From Thermococcus sp. (GTDB lineage: Archaea > Methanobacteriota_B > Thermococci > Thermococcales > Thermococcaceae): a DNA stretch of 53,192 nt. The stretch covers positions 1,487 to 54,678 of the forward strand of contig JALTBN010000092.1 in NCBI GenBank assembly GCA_027075325.1. The letters are read 5' to 3'. This document shows, one piece after another, positions 7,962-17,257 of this stretch. Under the pieces are notes generated by a model. It made no database searches. It was given only the letters and a program-made list of their open reading frames with translations, and had not been told where the DNA came from. The position numbers were made by a program, and so were the translations under genes. How positions within the stretch are numbered: the first letter of the stretch is position 1; each line of letters starts with the position of its first letter.

Positions 7962-9773
7962 ATGTTCATATCCAAATCAAGGAACTTCTTTAAAATTGAG
8001 AACGTATCCTTCTCTGAGAGGATTAACCGGTCTCATTCTCTCCGTGAATGGACCCTGGACATTTTGCTTGCCCTGATAGTGGGCATTGGGAGCGGACTAG
8101 GGGCAATTCTGTTTAGGTGGCTGATTAAATTCTTCCGCTTGGTTTTTTACCGTCTTCCCCCGACTTTTTCCTATCAGGGTCTTGATTTGAATCTGATTTT
8201 TGTACCCATCATAGGTGGTCTCATCATCGGTCCCATCGTTTATTATGTGGCTATAGAAACTAAAGGACATGGGGTTCCTGAGATTATGGAGTCGGTTCAC
8301 TTGAGGCACGGCATCGTGCGGCTGAGAGTGTTACCTTTAAAACTCCTCGTTTCTTCGGTAACCATCGGTAGCGGAGGTAGTGCGGGAAGGGAAGGCCCTA
8401 TAGCCCAGATAGGGGGGAGCATCGGTTCCATACTGGGCCAGTTCTTTAAGCTTGACGAGGCAAAGAAGAAGTCGCTGATCTGCTGGGGAGCCGGGGCGGG
8501 CATAGCAGGCACGTTCAACGCCCCGATTGGAGGCACGTTCTTTGGATTGGAGGTTGTTATGGGGAGGTTGAGGGTGAGGGATATCATACCCGCGTTGATC
8601 GCGTCGATAGTTAGCGCGGGCATAGTGTCCGAGGTTCTGGGTAACAGACCAGCCTTTAAGACCACACTCCCAGGGCTCCAGTTCACTCCAAGGGCTCTGG
8701 TGGTGTTTGGCCTGCTGGGTGTAGTTTTCGGATTACTCGCTTTCTTCTGGGTAAAGCTCTTTTATTTCATCGAAGATCTCTTTGATGTGGATCTTAAGAT
8801 CCCAAACTGGATGAAACCTGCCGTGGGTTTTTCAGTGGCCGGCCTTTTCAGTGCGGTCCTCATATACTACTACTCGACAATTGAAGGGGTGAGCCTAACG
8901 CCAATGTACTTCGGAATAATGGGCGTTGGTTATAATGGGATAGACCTTGCCCTGAGGATGAGCCTCCCAATATACATTTTTCTTCTTTTGGGACTGCTGA
9001 AGATGGTTGCAACAGCCTTTACGATAGGATCCGGGGGAAGCGGGGGCATATTCGCACCCTCGCTGTACGCTGGAACAATGTTCGGCATATTCTTTGGATG
9101 GCTCTTACTGGGCTGTCCAGCCCACCCGGACCCCAACCTTCTCCTTCCATATGCCGTGGCCGGAATGGGGGCTCTCTTCGCCGGGGCGGCGCGGGCACCT
9201 CTAACCGCCATCTTCCAGATCGCTGAGATGACCCGGGCCTTCAACCTGATGCCATCCGTGATCCTGATGTGTGGATTGAGTTACATTACCTTTGACATGC
9301 TGTCGAAGGGCTCGTCCATTTACACCCTGAAACTGGAGAAAAAGGGTTTGAGACTGGGAGAGCATGAGTTAATGATGGACATCCTGGAGAACATTAAAGT
9401 TGCGGAGGCCATGACCCGGGCTGAAAACGTGATCGCGGTCTCCCCGGAGGACAGTCTTGAAGAGGTCATGAAAAAGATTACCAGCACTGGGCACATGGGT
9501 TATCCCGTTGTTGATAAGGGGGAAGTTGTGGGAATAATCACCCTTCAGGACATCACAAAATGCTCCGGGAACTGCAAAAAAGTTAAGGATGCAATGTCGC
9601 GGAGACCGGTGATCGTGTATCCCGACGAGAATCTAAAGGAAGCCATGTTAAAACTCGACAAAAACAACGTAGGAAGATTGATCGTGGTATCCAGGAAGGA
9701 TGGGAAAAAGCTGATGGGCATCCTCACGAGGTCAGATATTATAAAAACACTCAGCATGTACATGCAGTCATAA
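7962..9773 (+). CDS. ClC-family chloride channel/transporter with C-terminal CBS pair
   Basis: The 603-residue protein has a ClC membrane core (residues about 25-440) followed by two CBS domains (about 460-600). The selectivity-filter motif GSGGSAGREGP is at residues 136-146 with gating Glu144. A GHGVPE segment precedes it, and a second GSGGSGGIFAP motif follows near residue 350. CBS domains in ClC proteins bind adenine nucleotides and gate transport. Base composition is visibly more AT-rich than the flanking genes, hinting at a different history. The start follows GTGGGGGATAGAAA. Whether it is a channel or a chloride/proton exchanger cannot be said. Confidence 0.95.
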   Translation: MFISKSRNFFKIENVSFSERINRSHSLREWTLDILLALIVGIGSGLGAILFRWLIKFFRLVFYRLPPTFSYQGLDLNLIFVPIIGGLIIGPIVYYVAIETKGHGVPEIMESVHLRHGIVRLRVLPLKLLVSSVTIGSGGSAGREGPIAQIGGSIGSILGQFFKLDEAKKKSLICWGAGAGIAGTFNAPIGGTFFGLEVVMGRLRVRDIIPALIASIVSAGIVSEVLGNRPAFKTTLPGLQFTPRALVVFGLLGVVFGLLAFFWVKLFYFIEDLFDVDLKIPNWMKPAVGFSVAGLFSAVLIYYYSTIEGVSLTPMYFGIMGVGYNGIDLALRMSLPIYIFLLLGLLKMVATAFTIGSGGSGGIFAPSLYAGTMFGIFFGWLLLGCPAHPDPNLLLPYAVAGMGALFAGAARAPLTAIFQIAEMTRAFNLMPSVILMCGLSYITFDMLSKGSSIYTLKLEKKGLRLGEHELMMDILENIKVAEAMTRAENVIAVSPEDSLEEVMKKITSTGHMGYPVVDKGEVVGIITLQDITKCSGNCKKVKDAMSRRPVIVYPDENLKEAMLKLDKNNVGRLIVVSRKDGKKLMGILTRSDIIKTLSMYMQS

Positions 9774-9790
9774 TAACAGGGGTGTCGTTT

Positions 9791-11050
9791 ATGCTCATAG
9801 ATGCCGACCTTCACATACACTCGCGCTACTCCAAAGCGGTTTCAAAGGCTATGACTATCCCAAATTTGGCTGAAAACGCGCGCTTCAAGGGATTGGGCGT
9901 TGTAGGAACCGGTGACATACTGAACCCGAAGTGGGAAGCTGAACTGCTCAGATACGCCGAAAAGGTCGACGAGGGGACCTACGAGCGCAGCGGTATAAGG
10001 TTCCTCCTCACCACAGAGGTCGAGGACGACAGGAGGGTTCACCACGTCCTGATTTTCCCGAGCATCGAGACCGTCCGCGAGATGCGCGAGAGGTTGAGGC
10101 CCTATTCGAGCGATATCGATACTGAGGGACGGCCTCACCTTAGCATCTCCGCCGCAGAGATAGCCGACTTGGCCAATGATCTCGACGTTCTCATCGGACC
10201 GGCGCATGCATTCACGCCCTGGACGAGCCTCTATAAGGAGTACGACTCGCTGAAGGAGGCTTACGGCGACGCCAAAATCCACTTCCTTGAGCTTGGCCTT
10301 TCCGCGGATTCAGAGATGGCCGACATGATACGGGCACACCATAAACTCACCTACCTCAGCAACAGCGACGCCCACTCGCCGATGCCCCACCGTCTCGGCA
10401 GGGAGTTCAACCGCTTCGAGGTTGAGGATGCAACCTTTGAAGAAATCAGAAAGACAATCCTGAAGCGCGGTGGGCGGAAAATCATCCTCAACGCCGGCCT
10501 TGATCCGCGTCTTGGTAAGTACCATCTAACGGCCTGCTCGCGCTGCTACACAAAGTATAGCCTGGAGGAGGCGAAGGCCTTCCATTGGAAGTGCCCGAAG
10601 TGCGGCGGGAGGATAAAGAAGGGCGTAAAGGATAGGATACTTGAGCTGGCCGACACAGATAAGAGGCCGAAGGACAGGCCCCCATACATACACCTCGCCC
10701 CCCTCGCGGAGATTATAGCGATGGTGATCGGGAAGGGCGTTGAAACGAAGTCGGTCAGGGTCGTATGGGAGCACTTTCTGAGGGAGTTCGGAAGCGAGAT
10801 AAGGGTTCTCGTGGATGTGCCCGTTGAAGCTCTGGCTCAGGTTCACGAGGAAGTGGCCAAGGCGGTATGGGCATACAGAAACGGCAGGCTGATAGTGATT
10901 CCCGGCGGTGGCGGCAAGTACGGCGAGATTAAACTGCCTGAGGAGATAAGGAACGCTTTCATAGACGAACTTGAGAGCGTTGCGGTCGAGCTTTCCAATG
11001 AGGAAAAACCTAGGCAGAGGAGCATAACGGAGTTTATACGGAAAGGTTAA
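9791..11050 (+). CDS. endQ: Endonuclease Q (deaminated-base DNA repair), PHP-like domain plus zinc finger and PIP box
   Basis: EndoQ nicks DNA 5' of uracil, hypoxanthine and other damaged bases in Thermococcales. The 419-residue protein opens with DADLHIHSRYSKAVS, a PHP-type metal site, and has further His/Asp motifs (EVEDDRRVHH, PAHAFTPW, NSDAHS). A four-Cys zinc finger uses C249, C252, C268 and C271. The C-terminus carries QRSITEFI, a good PCNA-interacting box, in line with the known PCNA stimulation of this family. ATG 9791 is preceded by GGGGTG at proper distance; the in-frame GTG at 9782 is part of that site. Confidence 0.93.
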   Translation: MLIDADLHIHSRYSKAVSKAMTIPNLAENARFKGLGVVGTGDILNPKWEAELLRYAEKVDEGTYERSGIRFLLTTEVEDDRRVHHVLIFPSIETVREMRERLRPYSSDIDTEGRPHLSISAAEIADLANDLDVLIGPAHAFTPWTSLYKEYDSLKEAYGDAKIHFLELGLSADSEMADMIRAHHKLTYLSNSDAHSPMPHRLGREFNRFEVEDATFEEIRKTILKRGGRKIILNAGLDPRLGKYHLTACSRCYTKYSLEEAKAFHWKCPKCGGRIKKGVKDRILELADTDKRPKDRPPYIHLAPLAEIIAMVIGKGVETKSVRVVWEHFLREFGSEIRVLVDVPVEALAQVHEEVAKAVWAYRNGRLIVIPGGGGKYGEIKLPEEIRNAFIDELESVAVELSNEEKPRQRSITEFIRKG

Positions 11051-11084
11051 ATCCAAGATGTAAGAATTTCTTACTGGTGGGACA

Positions 11085-11327
11085 ATGGAAGTGGTCCGCG
11101 TATCCTCTAAGGGGCAGGTGGTCATTCCCAAGAGGGTTAGGGAGAAAATGGGCATAAAGGAGGGTGAATACCTTCTTTTAGTCCAGGAAGGGGATATACT
11201 CGTAATGAAAAAGCTTGACATCAACTTAAAGGAAGTGTTCAAGGAAGGAGAAAGGCTGGCAAGGGAGAAGGGAATAACTGCGGAAGACATTAAGAGGGCC
11301 ATTAAGGAAGTGAGGTACGGGAAATGA
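11085..11327 (+). CDS. vapB: AbrB/SpoVT-type antitoxin (VapB-like)
   Basis: The 80-residue protein begins with the swapped-hairpin DNA-binding motif VSSKGQVVIPKRVREKMGI, typical of AbrB-type antitoxins. Its C-terminal half is a charged helical region expected to bind the toxin. Its stop overlaps the start of the PIN gene by four bases (ATGA at 11324), the usual toxin-antitoxin layout. It would repress its own promoter. Confidence 0.92.
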   Translation: MEVVRVSSKGQVVIPKRVREKMGIKEGEYLLLVQEGDILVMKKLDINLKEVFKEGERLAREKGITAEDIKRAIKEVRYGK

Positions 11328-11734
11328 GGTTCTTCCTGGGTACAAACGTTCTAATCTCCGCTTACTTCTGGCATGGTGCCGAGAGAAAGCTCCTCTGGGA
11401 GTGCCTCAGGGGGTCCCATGAATGTTGCATCTCGGATTACTTGGTTTATGAGCTACGAAAGGTTCTCTTAGGCAAGTTTTCCCTTCCTGGAGAGAGCATT
11501 GAGCGCTACCTGTCCCTTCTCACTGCGTTCTTAGTTCTTATCAAAACTGAGAACGGTCCCGAAGTTTCCAGAGACCCAAAGGACAACCCTATCCTCTGGG
11601 CTTGTGCTAAGGGTGACGTGGATGCTCTTGTCACTGGAGACGGTGACCTGCTATCCTTGAGGGACAGGGATAAAATGCTGTGCATCAAAGATAGATGTTT
11701 TAAGGTTCTCCGGACGAGGGAGGTGCTGGAATGA
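11324..11734 (+). CDS. vapC: PIN-domain VapC-like protein lacking the first catalytic Asp (probably inactive toxin)
   Basis: VapC toxins are magnesium-dependent ribonucleases with four acidic residues. This 136-residue protein keeps the expected Glu in YLVYELRKVL and the Asp residues in DPKDNP and DVDALVTGDGDLL. The first position, which should read DTNVLIS, is GTNVLIS: the codon is GGT where GAT would give Asp. A single base change thus removes a metal ligand. The frame is otherwise full length and overlaps both neighbours by four bases, so it is still translated in series with the antitoxin and ThiL. It may act as an inactive partner or as decaying DNA. Confidence 0.88.
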   Translation: MRFFLGTNVLISAYFWHGAERKLLWECLRGSHECCISDYLVYELRKVLLGKFSLPGESIERYLSLLTAFLVLIKTENGPEVSRDPKDNPILWACAKGDVDALVTGDGDLLSLRDRDKMLCIKDRCFKVLRTREVLE

Positions 11735-12675
11735 GGGAATCCGAAATCATTGATCTGTTCCTCAAACACCTCAGGAAACAGGGCGACCTTCCGCTCGGAG
11801 ACGATGCTGGAGCTATTAGGCTTGGCGATGAATGGCTGGTGGCTACAAACGACATGCTCGTCAGGAAAACGGACGTTCCGGATATACTGACGCCCGAGCA
11901 AGTAGGCTTCAAAGTTGTAACGATGAACGTGAGCGATGTTGCCGCGATGGGGGCAAAGCCTGTTGGGTTCCTCTTCTCCCTCGGCGTTCCTGGAGATGTA
12001 GATGGGGCCTACCTTGAAGGAATCGCGGAGGGGATTGGGAAAGCGCTGGAGTTCTACGATATACCCGTTCTTAGTGCGGACACTAACGAGGCCGACGATC
12101 TTGTAATCGATGGGATTGTCCTGGGGATGACGAAAAAACCCTTAACTCGATCCGGGGCAAAGCCCGGAGACCTTGTGTGTGTGACGGGGGACATCGGCAG
12201 GGCGCTGGCAGGGCTTCTGGTGTGGAAGCGGGGCGTTGAAGTGCCTGAAAGAATCAGAAAATCCCTGTACGAGAAGTTCCTCTCCCCGAAGGCGAGGGTT
12301 CGCGAGGGAATGGCCCTGAGCGGTGTTGCGAGCGCAGCCATAGACATCAGCGACGGCCTCTCCAAGGAACTCCACCTCCTCGCGAAGATGAGCGGTGTGA
12401 GGATCGAAATAACCTCTGCCAGACTTCCCATTCGGGAAGAAGTTGCCAACGTGGTGAGGGCTCTCTCACTGGATCCGGTAAAGGTTGGCCTCTTCAGCGG
12501 TGAGGAGTTCGAGCTGGTCTTTACCGTCCCCTCTGAGAGGGTATCTGACCTCAATTTTGATTTTACCGTTATTGGGCGGGTGGAGAAGGGAACCGGGGTA
12601 TATATAGATGGCACACCCCTCCCGCGGGGCGGTTGGGAACACCTTGTGCCCCATGATTCATATGAAACTTTTTAA
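11731..12675 (+). CDS. thiL: Thiamine-monophosphate kinase
   Basis: ThiL phosphorylates thiamine monophosphate to the active diphosphate cofactor. The 314-residue protein has the PurM-like fold signature: an N-terminal GDDAGAI, the VATNDMLV strand, MNVSDVAAMGAKP around residue 70 and a C-terminal SGEEFELVFTV. The start overlaps the PIN gene stop by four bases, so it may be co-expressed with the toxin-antitoxin pair although they have no functional link. Confidence 0.93.
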   Translation: MRESEIIDLFLKHLRKQGDLPLGDDAGAIRLGDEWLVATNDMLVRKTDVPDILTPEQVGFKVVTMNVSDVAAMGAKPVGFLFSLGVPGDVDGAYLEGIAEGIGKALEFYDIPVLSADTNEADDLVIDGIVLGMTKKPLTRSGAKPGDLVCVTGDIGRALAGLLVWKRGVEVPERIRKSLYEKFLSPKARVREGMALSGVASAAIDISDGLSKELHLLAKMSGVRIEITSARLPIREEVANVVRALSLDPVKVGLFSGEEFELVFTVPSERVSDLNFDFTVIGRVEKGTGVYIDGTPLPRGGWEHLVPHDSYETF

Positions 12676-12708
12676 GCATTCGCTTCTTCTTTTATAGTGG
12701 TGATACGA

Positions 12709-13110
12709 ATGAAGGTCAGAGATTTAATTGCAGGGCTCGATGAGAAGCAGAAGAGGAGTGTTTCAAAGTGCCTTGATAAGTGCCGACTCGCGGATCCCGA
12801 TGAGGAAGTTTCAGTTGAGATTTCCAGGGATGTCATGGACTTTGTTAAGGTTCTGGCCAATCCGATACGCCTCTCCATCCTGAAAATGCTCATGAATCGC
12901 TGGATGTGTGTCTGCCTGATAGCGAAGGCCCTTGATCAGGACCAGACCCTTATAAGCCACCACCTGCGCTCCCTCAAAAGAATGGGCCTCCTTGAAGAAA
13001 GGAGGGAAGGTAAACTCCGCTTTTACAGAACCAATCTTGAGAGCCTCCGCGAGGGCTTGGATGGATTGATAAAGGAGCTTGGGGTGCAGGGAATTGAGAC
13101 CTCAGACTGA
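12709..13110 (+). CDS. ArsR-family winged-helix transcriptional regulator
   Basis: The 133-residue protein has a clear ArsR winged helix at about residues 40-105: an MDFVKVLANPIRLSILKML helix, then CLIAKALDQDQTLISHHLRSL as the recognition region and a wing LLEERREGKLRFYR. A Cys-containing segment (CVCLIAK, and CLDKCRL near the N-terminus) could bind a metal or sense redox, but this is inference. ATG 12709 follows GGTGATACGA. It overlaps the start of the MazG gene. Confidence 0.88.
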   Translation: MKVRDLIAGLDEKQKRSVSKCLDKCRLADPDEEVSVEISRDVMDFVKVLANPIRLSILKMLMNRWMCVCLIAKALDQDQTLISHHLRSLKRMGLLEERREGKLRFYRTNLESLREGLDGLIKELGVQGIETSD

Positions 13111-13390
13111 AGTCGACGAACTCATTGAGCGTATGGGGGGCTACTGGTCCCCCTTCCAAATGCTCGCGGCTCTCGTTGAGGAAGTGGGAGAACTCGCTGA
13201 CGCAATGCTGGCCTTCGAGGGGGTAAAAGGAAGGGCCGATAAAGCCACGATGGAGGAGGAACTGGGGGATGTCCTATTCGCCCTGGCTTGCATAGCCAAT
13301 TTTTACGGGTTCGATATGGAGGAGGCCCTCAGTAAGAGCGTTGAAAAGTACCGAAAGAGAGACCTCAACAGGCGTTTCGATGTCCGTTGA
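13094..13390 (+). CDS. MazG-like nucleotide pyrophosphohydrolase
   Basis: The 98-residue all-helical protein carries the MazG magnesium-binding motifs EEVGE and EELGDVL, the EXXE...EXXD pattern. Such enzymes hydrolyse non-canonical or excess NTPs to monophosphates. The most likely start is TTG 13094, preceded by GGGGTG at 13080-13085; a TTG at 13079 is in frame but lacks spacing from any binding site. It overlaps the end of the ArsR gene, so the two are probably co-translated. Confidence 0.85.
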   Translation: MRPQTEVDELIERMGGYWSPFQMLAALVEEVGELADAMLAFEGVKGRADKATMEEELGDVLFALACIANFYGFDMEEALSKSVEKYRKRDLNRRFDVR

Positions 13391-13467
13391 AGCAAAGCTT
13401 ATAACCTCCCCCTCAGAGTTACCCCCGTAGTTGTTGATGAAGATACTCTAACTGATGGGGGGATTGG

Positions 13468-14346
13468 ATGTTTGAGTCTATTGTTAGCTCTGCTGGTAGG
13501 TATGCATCCCTGGTTAGGGGAGTCCCCCTATACTATCTTCTCATAGCCGCTGCCCTTTATTATATCAGCGTCTTTATCTATGCTATTCGCTGGAAGCTGG
13601 TTCTGGAGGGTGTGGGAAAGGACGCATCCCTGGTTGAACTCACCAAAGCCCTTATGGCCGGGCTTTTTGTCAACAACGTTACCCCCACGAGTCGAAGCGG
13701 AGGTGAGCTTCTCCGCGCGGCGTGGATAAGTTACCGGGCAAGGGTGCCCCTCGGGGTTTCCACAGTTACCGTACTCTACGAGAGGCTCCTGGAGGTTATA
13801 CCTTTCTTCTTCATGATGCTCCTGGGGGTTCTCTACTTTATCCCATCAAAGCTCCCAATAATTGCGGTTCTTTTAGTGGTCTCGGTACTCGTATGGCTCA
13901 AATGGGATCTCATCGTTAAGCTGACCCTCCGGCTTCTTAAGGCTGAACTGGACGAGGGGGAGCTTGAGAAGCTCTCTGCCCTTCAAAAATCCGGCTTTGT
14001 CACGCTGGCGGGTATTTCCCTCAGCTCCGTCGTATGGCTCCTGGATGTTCTTCGTCTCAAGGTTATAACCCTGGCATTCGGCCTCTCCCTTAGCTGGAGG
14101 ATAATCATAGCAATCTCTGTGGTTAACCTGATACTGGGAGTGGTTGCCATAACCCCCGGCGGTCTCGGGATCGTTGAGGGCGGTCTCGTCGGTGCCATGA
14201 CTCACATGGGGATCCCGCAGGTCTTCGCGGTTCTGGTAACTCTCTTGGAAAGGTTTATCTCTTACGTCCTTGGTACAATCACGGGCTTTGGAGTGATGCT
14301 CCTCTCCGGAGGGTTTGAAATATGGAGAGCCTTAAAATCGCGCTAG
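13468..14346 (+). CDS. Lysylphosphatidylglycerol synthase/AglD-type transmembrane protein (flippase-like family)
   Basis: The 292-residue protein has about eight hydrophobic segments. It matches the UPF0104/flippase-like integral membrane family by its NNVTPTSRSGGELLRAAWI segment and the late ITPGGLGIVEGGLVG motif. Members associate with glycolipid or lipid-linked sugar export. Its last 25 bases overlap the following glycosyltransferase, which supports a shared role in envelope glycan or glycolipid assembly. Confidence 0.88.
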   Translation: MFESIVSSAGRYASLVRGVPLYYLLIAAALYYISVFIYAIRWKLVLEGVGKDASLVELTKALMAGLFVNNVTPTSRSGGELLRAAWISYRARVPLGVSTVTVLYERLLEVIPFFFMMLLGVLYFIPSKLPIIAVLLVVSVLVWLKWDLIVKLTLRLLKAELDEGELEKLSALQKSGFVTLAGISLSSVVWLLDVLRLKVITLAFGLSLSWRIIIAISVVNLILGVVAITPGGLGIVEGGLVGAMTHMGIPQVFAVLVTLLERFISYVLGTITGFGVMLLSGGFEIWRALKSR

Positions 14347-15467
14347 TGAGCGACTGGTACTACCCAAAGCTCGGTGGCGTTGCCGTTCACATGCACGACC
14401 TCGCGATTTTCCTTCGCAGAAGGGGGCACGAGGTAACGATAGTCACCAACGACATTACCACGGGGAAGGAAGATGAGCTCAGAAGAGAGGGCATTGACCT
14501 CGTTAAGGTTCCGGGATACCTCCTTGGAAGCGTTGAAATAAACATGACAATTTTCTCCAGAAACGCTTCCAGGATGGTTCCTTTCATCGATGGAAACGAT
14601 ATCGTCCACGGCCAGCACGCTTTCACACCCCTCGCCCTCAAAGCGGTGGCGGCAGCCAGGAAGACTGGAAAGGGTGCCCTCCTGACAACCCACAGCATCA
14701 ATTTTGAGAATTCGAGCGCGATAAAGGCTCTGGCCTTCATCTCGTTCCCCTACTTCCGCTACTACATGAGTAATCCGCACAGGATAATAGCCGTCAGCAA
14801 GGCCTCCAGGGAGTTCATAAAGCGCTTCACGAGTGTTCCCGTTGATGTAATCTATAATGGAGTGAACACGGAAATCTTCAATGGCAAAGCGGACGGTGAG
14901 GCACTCCGCGATGAGCTCGGCCTGGGTGAGAGGGTCGTGCTCTACGTGGGGAGGCTTGAGCCGCGGAAGGGTTTGGGGACCCTCATCTCTGCCATGAAGG
15001 ACATAGATGGCACCCTCCTGGTGGTTGGCAGGGGCAGCATGCTCCCCGTCTTGAGGGAAAAGGCCCGCCTCCTCGGGGTCCTCAACAGGGTAAAGTTCCT
15101 AGGTCAGATCGAATATTCCAAACTCCCCGCCATTTATGCCCTCAGCGACGTCTTCGTTCTGCCAAGCTTAAGTGAGGCCTTTGGGATAGTCCTCCTTGAG
15201 GCGATGGCATCGGGAACCCCCGTTGTGGGAACCAACGTTGGGGGGATTCCTGAGATTATCGACGGTTGCGGTTTCTTGGTTCCGCCCAGGAATCCCAGGA
15301 AGCTTGCTGAGGCCGTGAACTCCATTCTGAACAATCAGAACCTCGGCAAAAAGCTGGGCCGCCTTGGAAGGAAGAGGGTTGAAGAGGTCTACGACTGGAG
15401 GGTCATCGTTAAGAAGACGGAGCGGAGGTACATCCAGGTTCTGGACGAGGTGGCGGAGAATGGTTAG
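14322..15467 (+). CDS. GT4-family glycosyltransferase
   Basis: The 381-residue protein is a GT-B enzyme. The N-terminal acceptor domain starts with IALVSDWYYPKLGGVAVHMH, a typical GT4 opening. The donor domain contains VLYVGRLEPRKG and the E-x7-E motif in EAFGIVLLEAMASG, followed by GTPVVGTNVGGIPEII. Such enzymes transfer hexoses to lipids or polyprenyl carriers at the inner membrane face. The gene overlaps the flippase upstream by 25 bases and the deacetylase downstream by 8 bases. Confidence 0.93.
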   Translation: MESLKIALVSDWYYPKLGGVAVHMHDLAIFLRRRGHEVTIVTNDITTGKEDELRREGIDLVKVPGYLLGSVEINMTIFSRNASRMVPFIDGNDIVHGQHAFTPLALKAVAAARKTGKGALLTTHSINFENSSAIKALAFISFPYFRYYMSNPHRIIAVSKASREFIKRFTSVPVDVIYNGVNTEIFNGKADGEALRDELGLGERVVLYVGRLEPRKGLGTLISAMKDIDGTLLVVGRGSMLPVLREKARLLGVLNRVKFLGQIEYSKLPAIYALSDVFVLPSLSEAFGIVLLEAMASGTPVVGTNVGGIPEIIDGCGFLVPPRNPRKLAEAVNSILNNQNLGKKLGRLGRKRVEEVYDWRVIVKKTERRYIQVLDEVAENG

Positions 15468-16188
15468 GGTCGTTGCACTCACCTTTGACGTAGAACAGGA
15501 CTGCCCACCCTTCGCGGAGACGAAAAACGGCATGAGATACGGCCTTCCCAGGGTTATGGACCTTCTTGAGGAATATGGAATCAGGGGAACGTTCCTGTTC
15601 ACGGGTAGGATTGCTGAGGAGTTCCCGGAGCTTGCCAGGAGGGCGGCCAAAAAGCACGAACTTGGCTGCCACGGCCTGCAGCACGAGAGATTTGACAGGC
15701 TATCGCCGAACGAGGTCAGAAAACGGCTTTCCGAGGCCCGGGAAATACTCAACCGCTTCGGGGAGGTCACCTCCTTTCGCGCTCCTAACTTCCAGTTCCC
15801 CGATGAATATTACCCCCTCCTCTATCAGGCTGGGTTCAGAATTGACTCCACAAAGGCGAGGCACAAGGGTTGGAGGAAGGGAGTCCTGCAGATCAGTGGA
15901 ATAATTGAGGTCCCGGCCACCACCACTTCGATAGTCACGAGACTTCCCTGGAGGCTTCAGGAGCGCTTTCACAGAAAGTTTGAGAGCCCTGTGGTGTACA
16001 TCTTTCACCCCTGGGAGTTCGTTGAGATGAGCAGGAGGCTCAGGCCAGACTGCTGGTTCGGAACAGGGAAAAACGCCCTGGACAACCTCCGCAGGCTCAT
16101 TGAGTTTCACATCGATTCCGGCTCGACGTTCCTCACCCTCCAAGAGATAGGCGAGATGATGGGAAAGGCTAAAACTTCCAATGACTAA
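15460..16188 (+). CDS. Polysaccharide deacetylase (NodB fold, carbohydrate esterase 4 type)
   Basis: The 242-residue protein has the NodB motifs: LTFDVEQD with D10 as catalytic base candidate, and GCHGLQHERF with metal ligands H71 and H75. The family removes N-acetyl or similar groups from sugars. ATG 15460 overlaps the glycosyltransferase end and is preferred to longer frames inside that gene. There is no signal peptide, so it likely acts on a cytosolic lipid-linked or nucleotide sugar. With its two neighbours it forms a tight glycan-modification unit. Confidence 0.9.
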   Translation: MVRVVALTFDVEQDCPPFAETKNGMRYGLPRVMDLLEEYGIRGTFLFTGRIAEEFPELARRAAKKHELGCHGLQHERFDRLSPNEVRKRLSEAREILNRFGEVTSFRAPNFQFPDEYYPLLYQAGFRIDSTKARHKGWRKGVLQISGIIEVPATTTSIVTRLPWRLQERFHRKFESPVVYIFHPWEFVEMSRRLRPDCWFGTGKNALDNLRRLIEFHIDSGSTFLTLQEIGEMMGKAKTSND

Positions 16189-16206
16189 TTTCTTTCCGGT
16201 GAGAAC

Positions 16207-17256
16207 ATGAGGGAAGCTATGTACTGGGAGCCCCTTGATGGGAAGAGGGTGAGATGCAGGCTCTGCCCCCTGAACTGCATAATCGATGAGGGGAAGAGGG
16301 GCTCCTGCAGGATCAGGAGGAACATCGACGGAAAGCTCTACACCCTCAACTACGGGAAAGTCTCGGCCATCGCGGCGGACCCCGTTGAGAAAAAGCCGCT
16401 CTTCCATTTCTGGCCGGGTTCATGTGCCTTCTCGATAGCGACTGTCGGCTGCAATATGCACTGCAAGCACTGCCAGAACTGGGAGATAAGCCAGAGCGAC
16501 GAGAACTTTCCCTACCTCCACGACATGACCCCCGAGATGGTTGTTGCGATGGCCAGGCGCTACGGCTGCGAGAGCATAGCCTACACCTACAACGAGCCGG
16601 TCATCTGGTACGAGTTCGTCCTCGATACTGCCAAACTGGCCAGAAAAGAGGGCCTCCACAACCTCCTTATCACCAACGGCTACATCAACGAAGAACCCTT
16701 TAGAGAGCTAGCACCGTACATTGACGCCATGAACATCGACATAAAAGCCTTTGACGACAGGTTCTACATGAAGATAGCGGGTGTGCCGAGCGGGGAGCCG
16801 AGCAGGAGGACGGCGGTAATAGCGAAGAAGGACTACGGAATCCACGTCGAGCTGACCTACCTCATAATTCCAACGCTGAACGACAAAGAGGAGGAGATAA
16901 GGGAGTTTGCCCACTGGGTCGTTGAAAACCTTGGCGACGACACTCCGGTACACTTCTCCCGCTTCTTCCCGCAGTATAGGCTCCTTCATCTCCCCCCAAC
17001 ACCAGTGGAAACCGTTGAGATGGCCTACCGTGTCGCGAGGGAGGAGGGGCTGAAGTTCGTCTACGTTGGCAACGTTCCGAGTCATCCTGGGGAGAATACG
17101 TACTGTCCGAAGTGCGGGAGGCCTGTGATAAAGCGCGTTGGCTTTGAGATAACCGAGTATCACGTAACATCCGATGGAAGGTGTGAGTACTGTGGTGAGA
17201 AGCTCCCGATCGTGGGAACTTACACGGGAAAGGAATATCCTGGGATGTGGTGGTGA
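16207..17256 (+). CDS. AmmeMemoRadiSam-system radical SAM enzyme (PflA-activase-like)
   Basis: The 349-residue protein carries the radical SAM triad in CNMHCKHC (C82, C86, C89). It has an N-terminal Cys-rich segment CRLCPLNCIIDEGKRGSC and a C-terminal rubredoxin-like pair CPKCG and CEYCG. This layout is typical of the AmmeMemoRadiSam branch, found in archaea together with AMMECR1 and Memo proteins; neither partner is in this window. Substrate is unknown in this family. The start follows GGTGAGAAC. Confidence 0.9.
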   Translation: MREAMYWEPLDGKRVRCRLCPLNCIIDEGKRGSCRIRRNIDGKLYTLNYGKVSAIAADPVEKKPLFHFWPGSCAFSIATVGCNMHCKHCQNWEISQSDENFPYLHDMTPEMVVAMARRYGCESIAYTYNEPVIWYEFVLDTAKLARKEGLHNLLITNGYINEEPFRELAPYIDAMNIDIKAFDDRFYMKIAGVPSGEPSRRTAVIAKKDYGIHVELTYLIIPTLNDKEEEIREFAHWVVENLGDDTPVHFSRFFPQYRLLHLPPTPVETVEMAYRVAREEGLKFVYVGNVPSHPGENTYCPKCGRPVIKRVGFEITEYHVTSDGRCEYCGEKLPIVGTYTGKEYPGMWW

Positions 17257-17257
17257 T

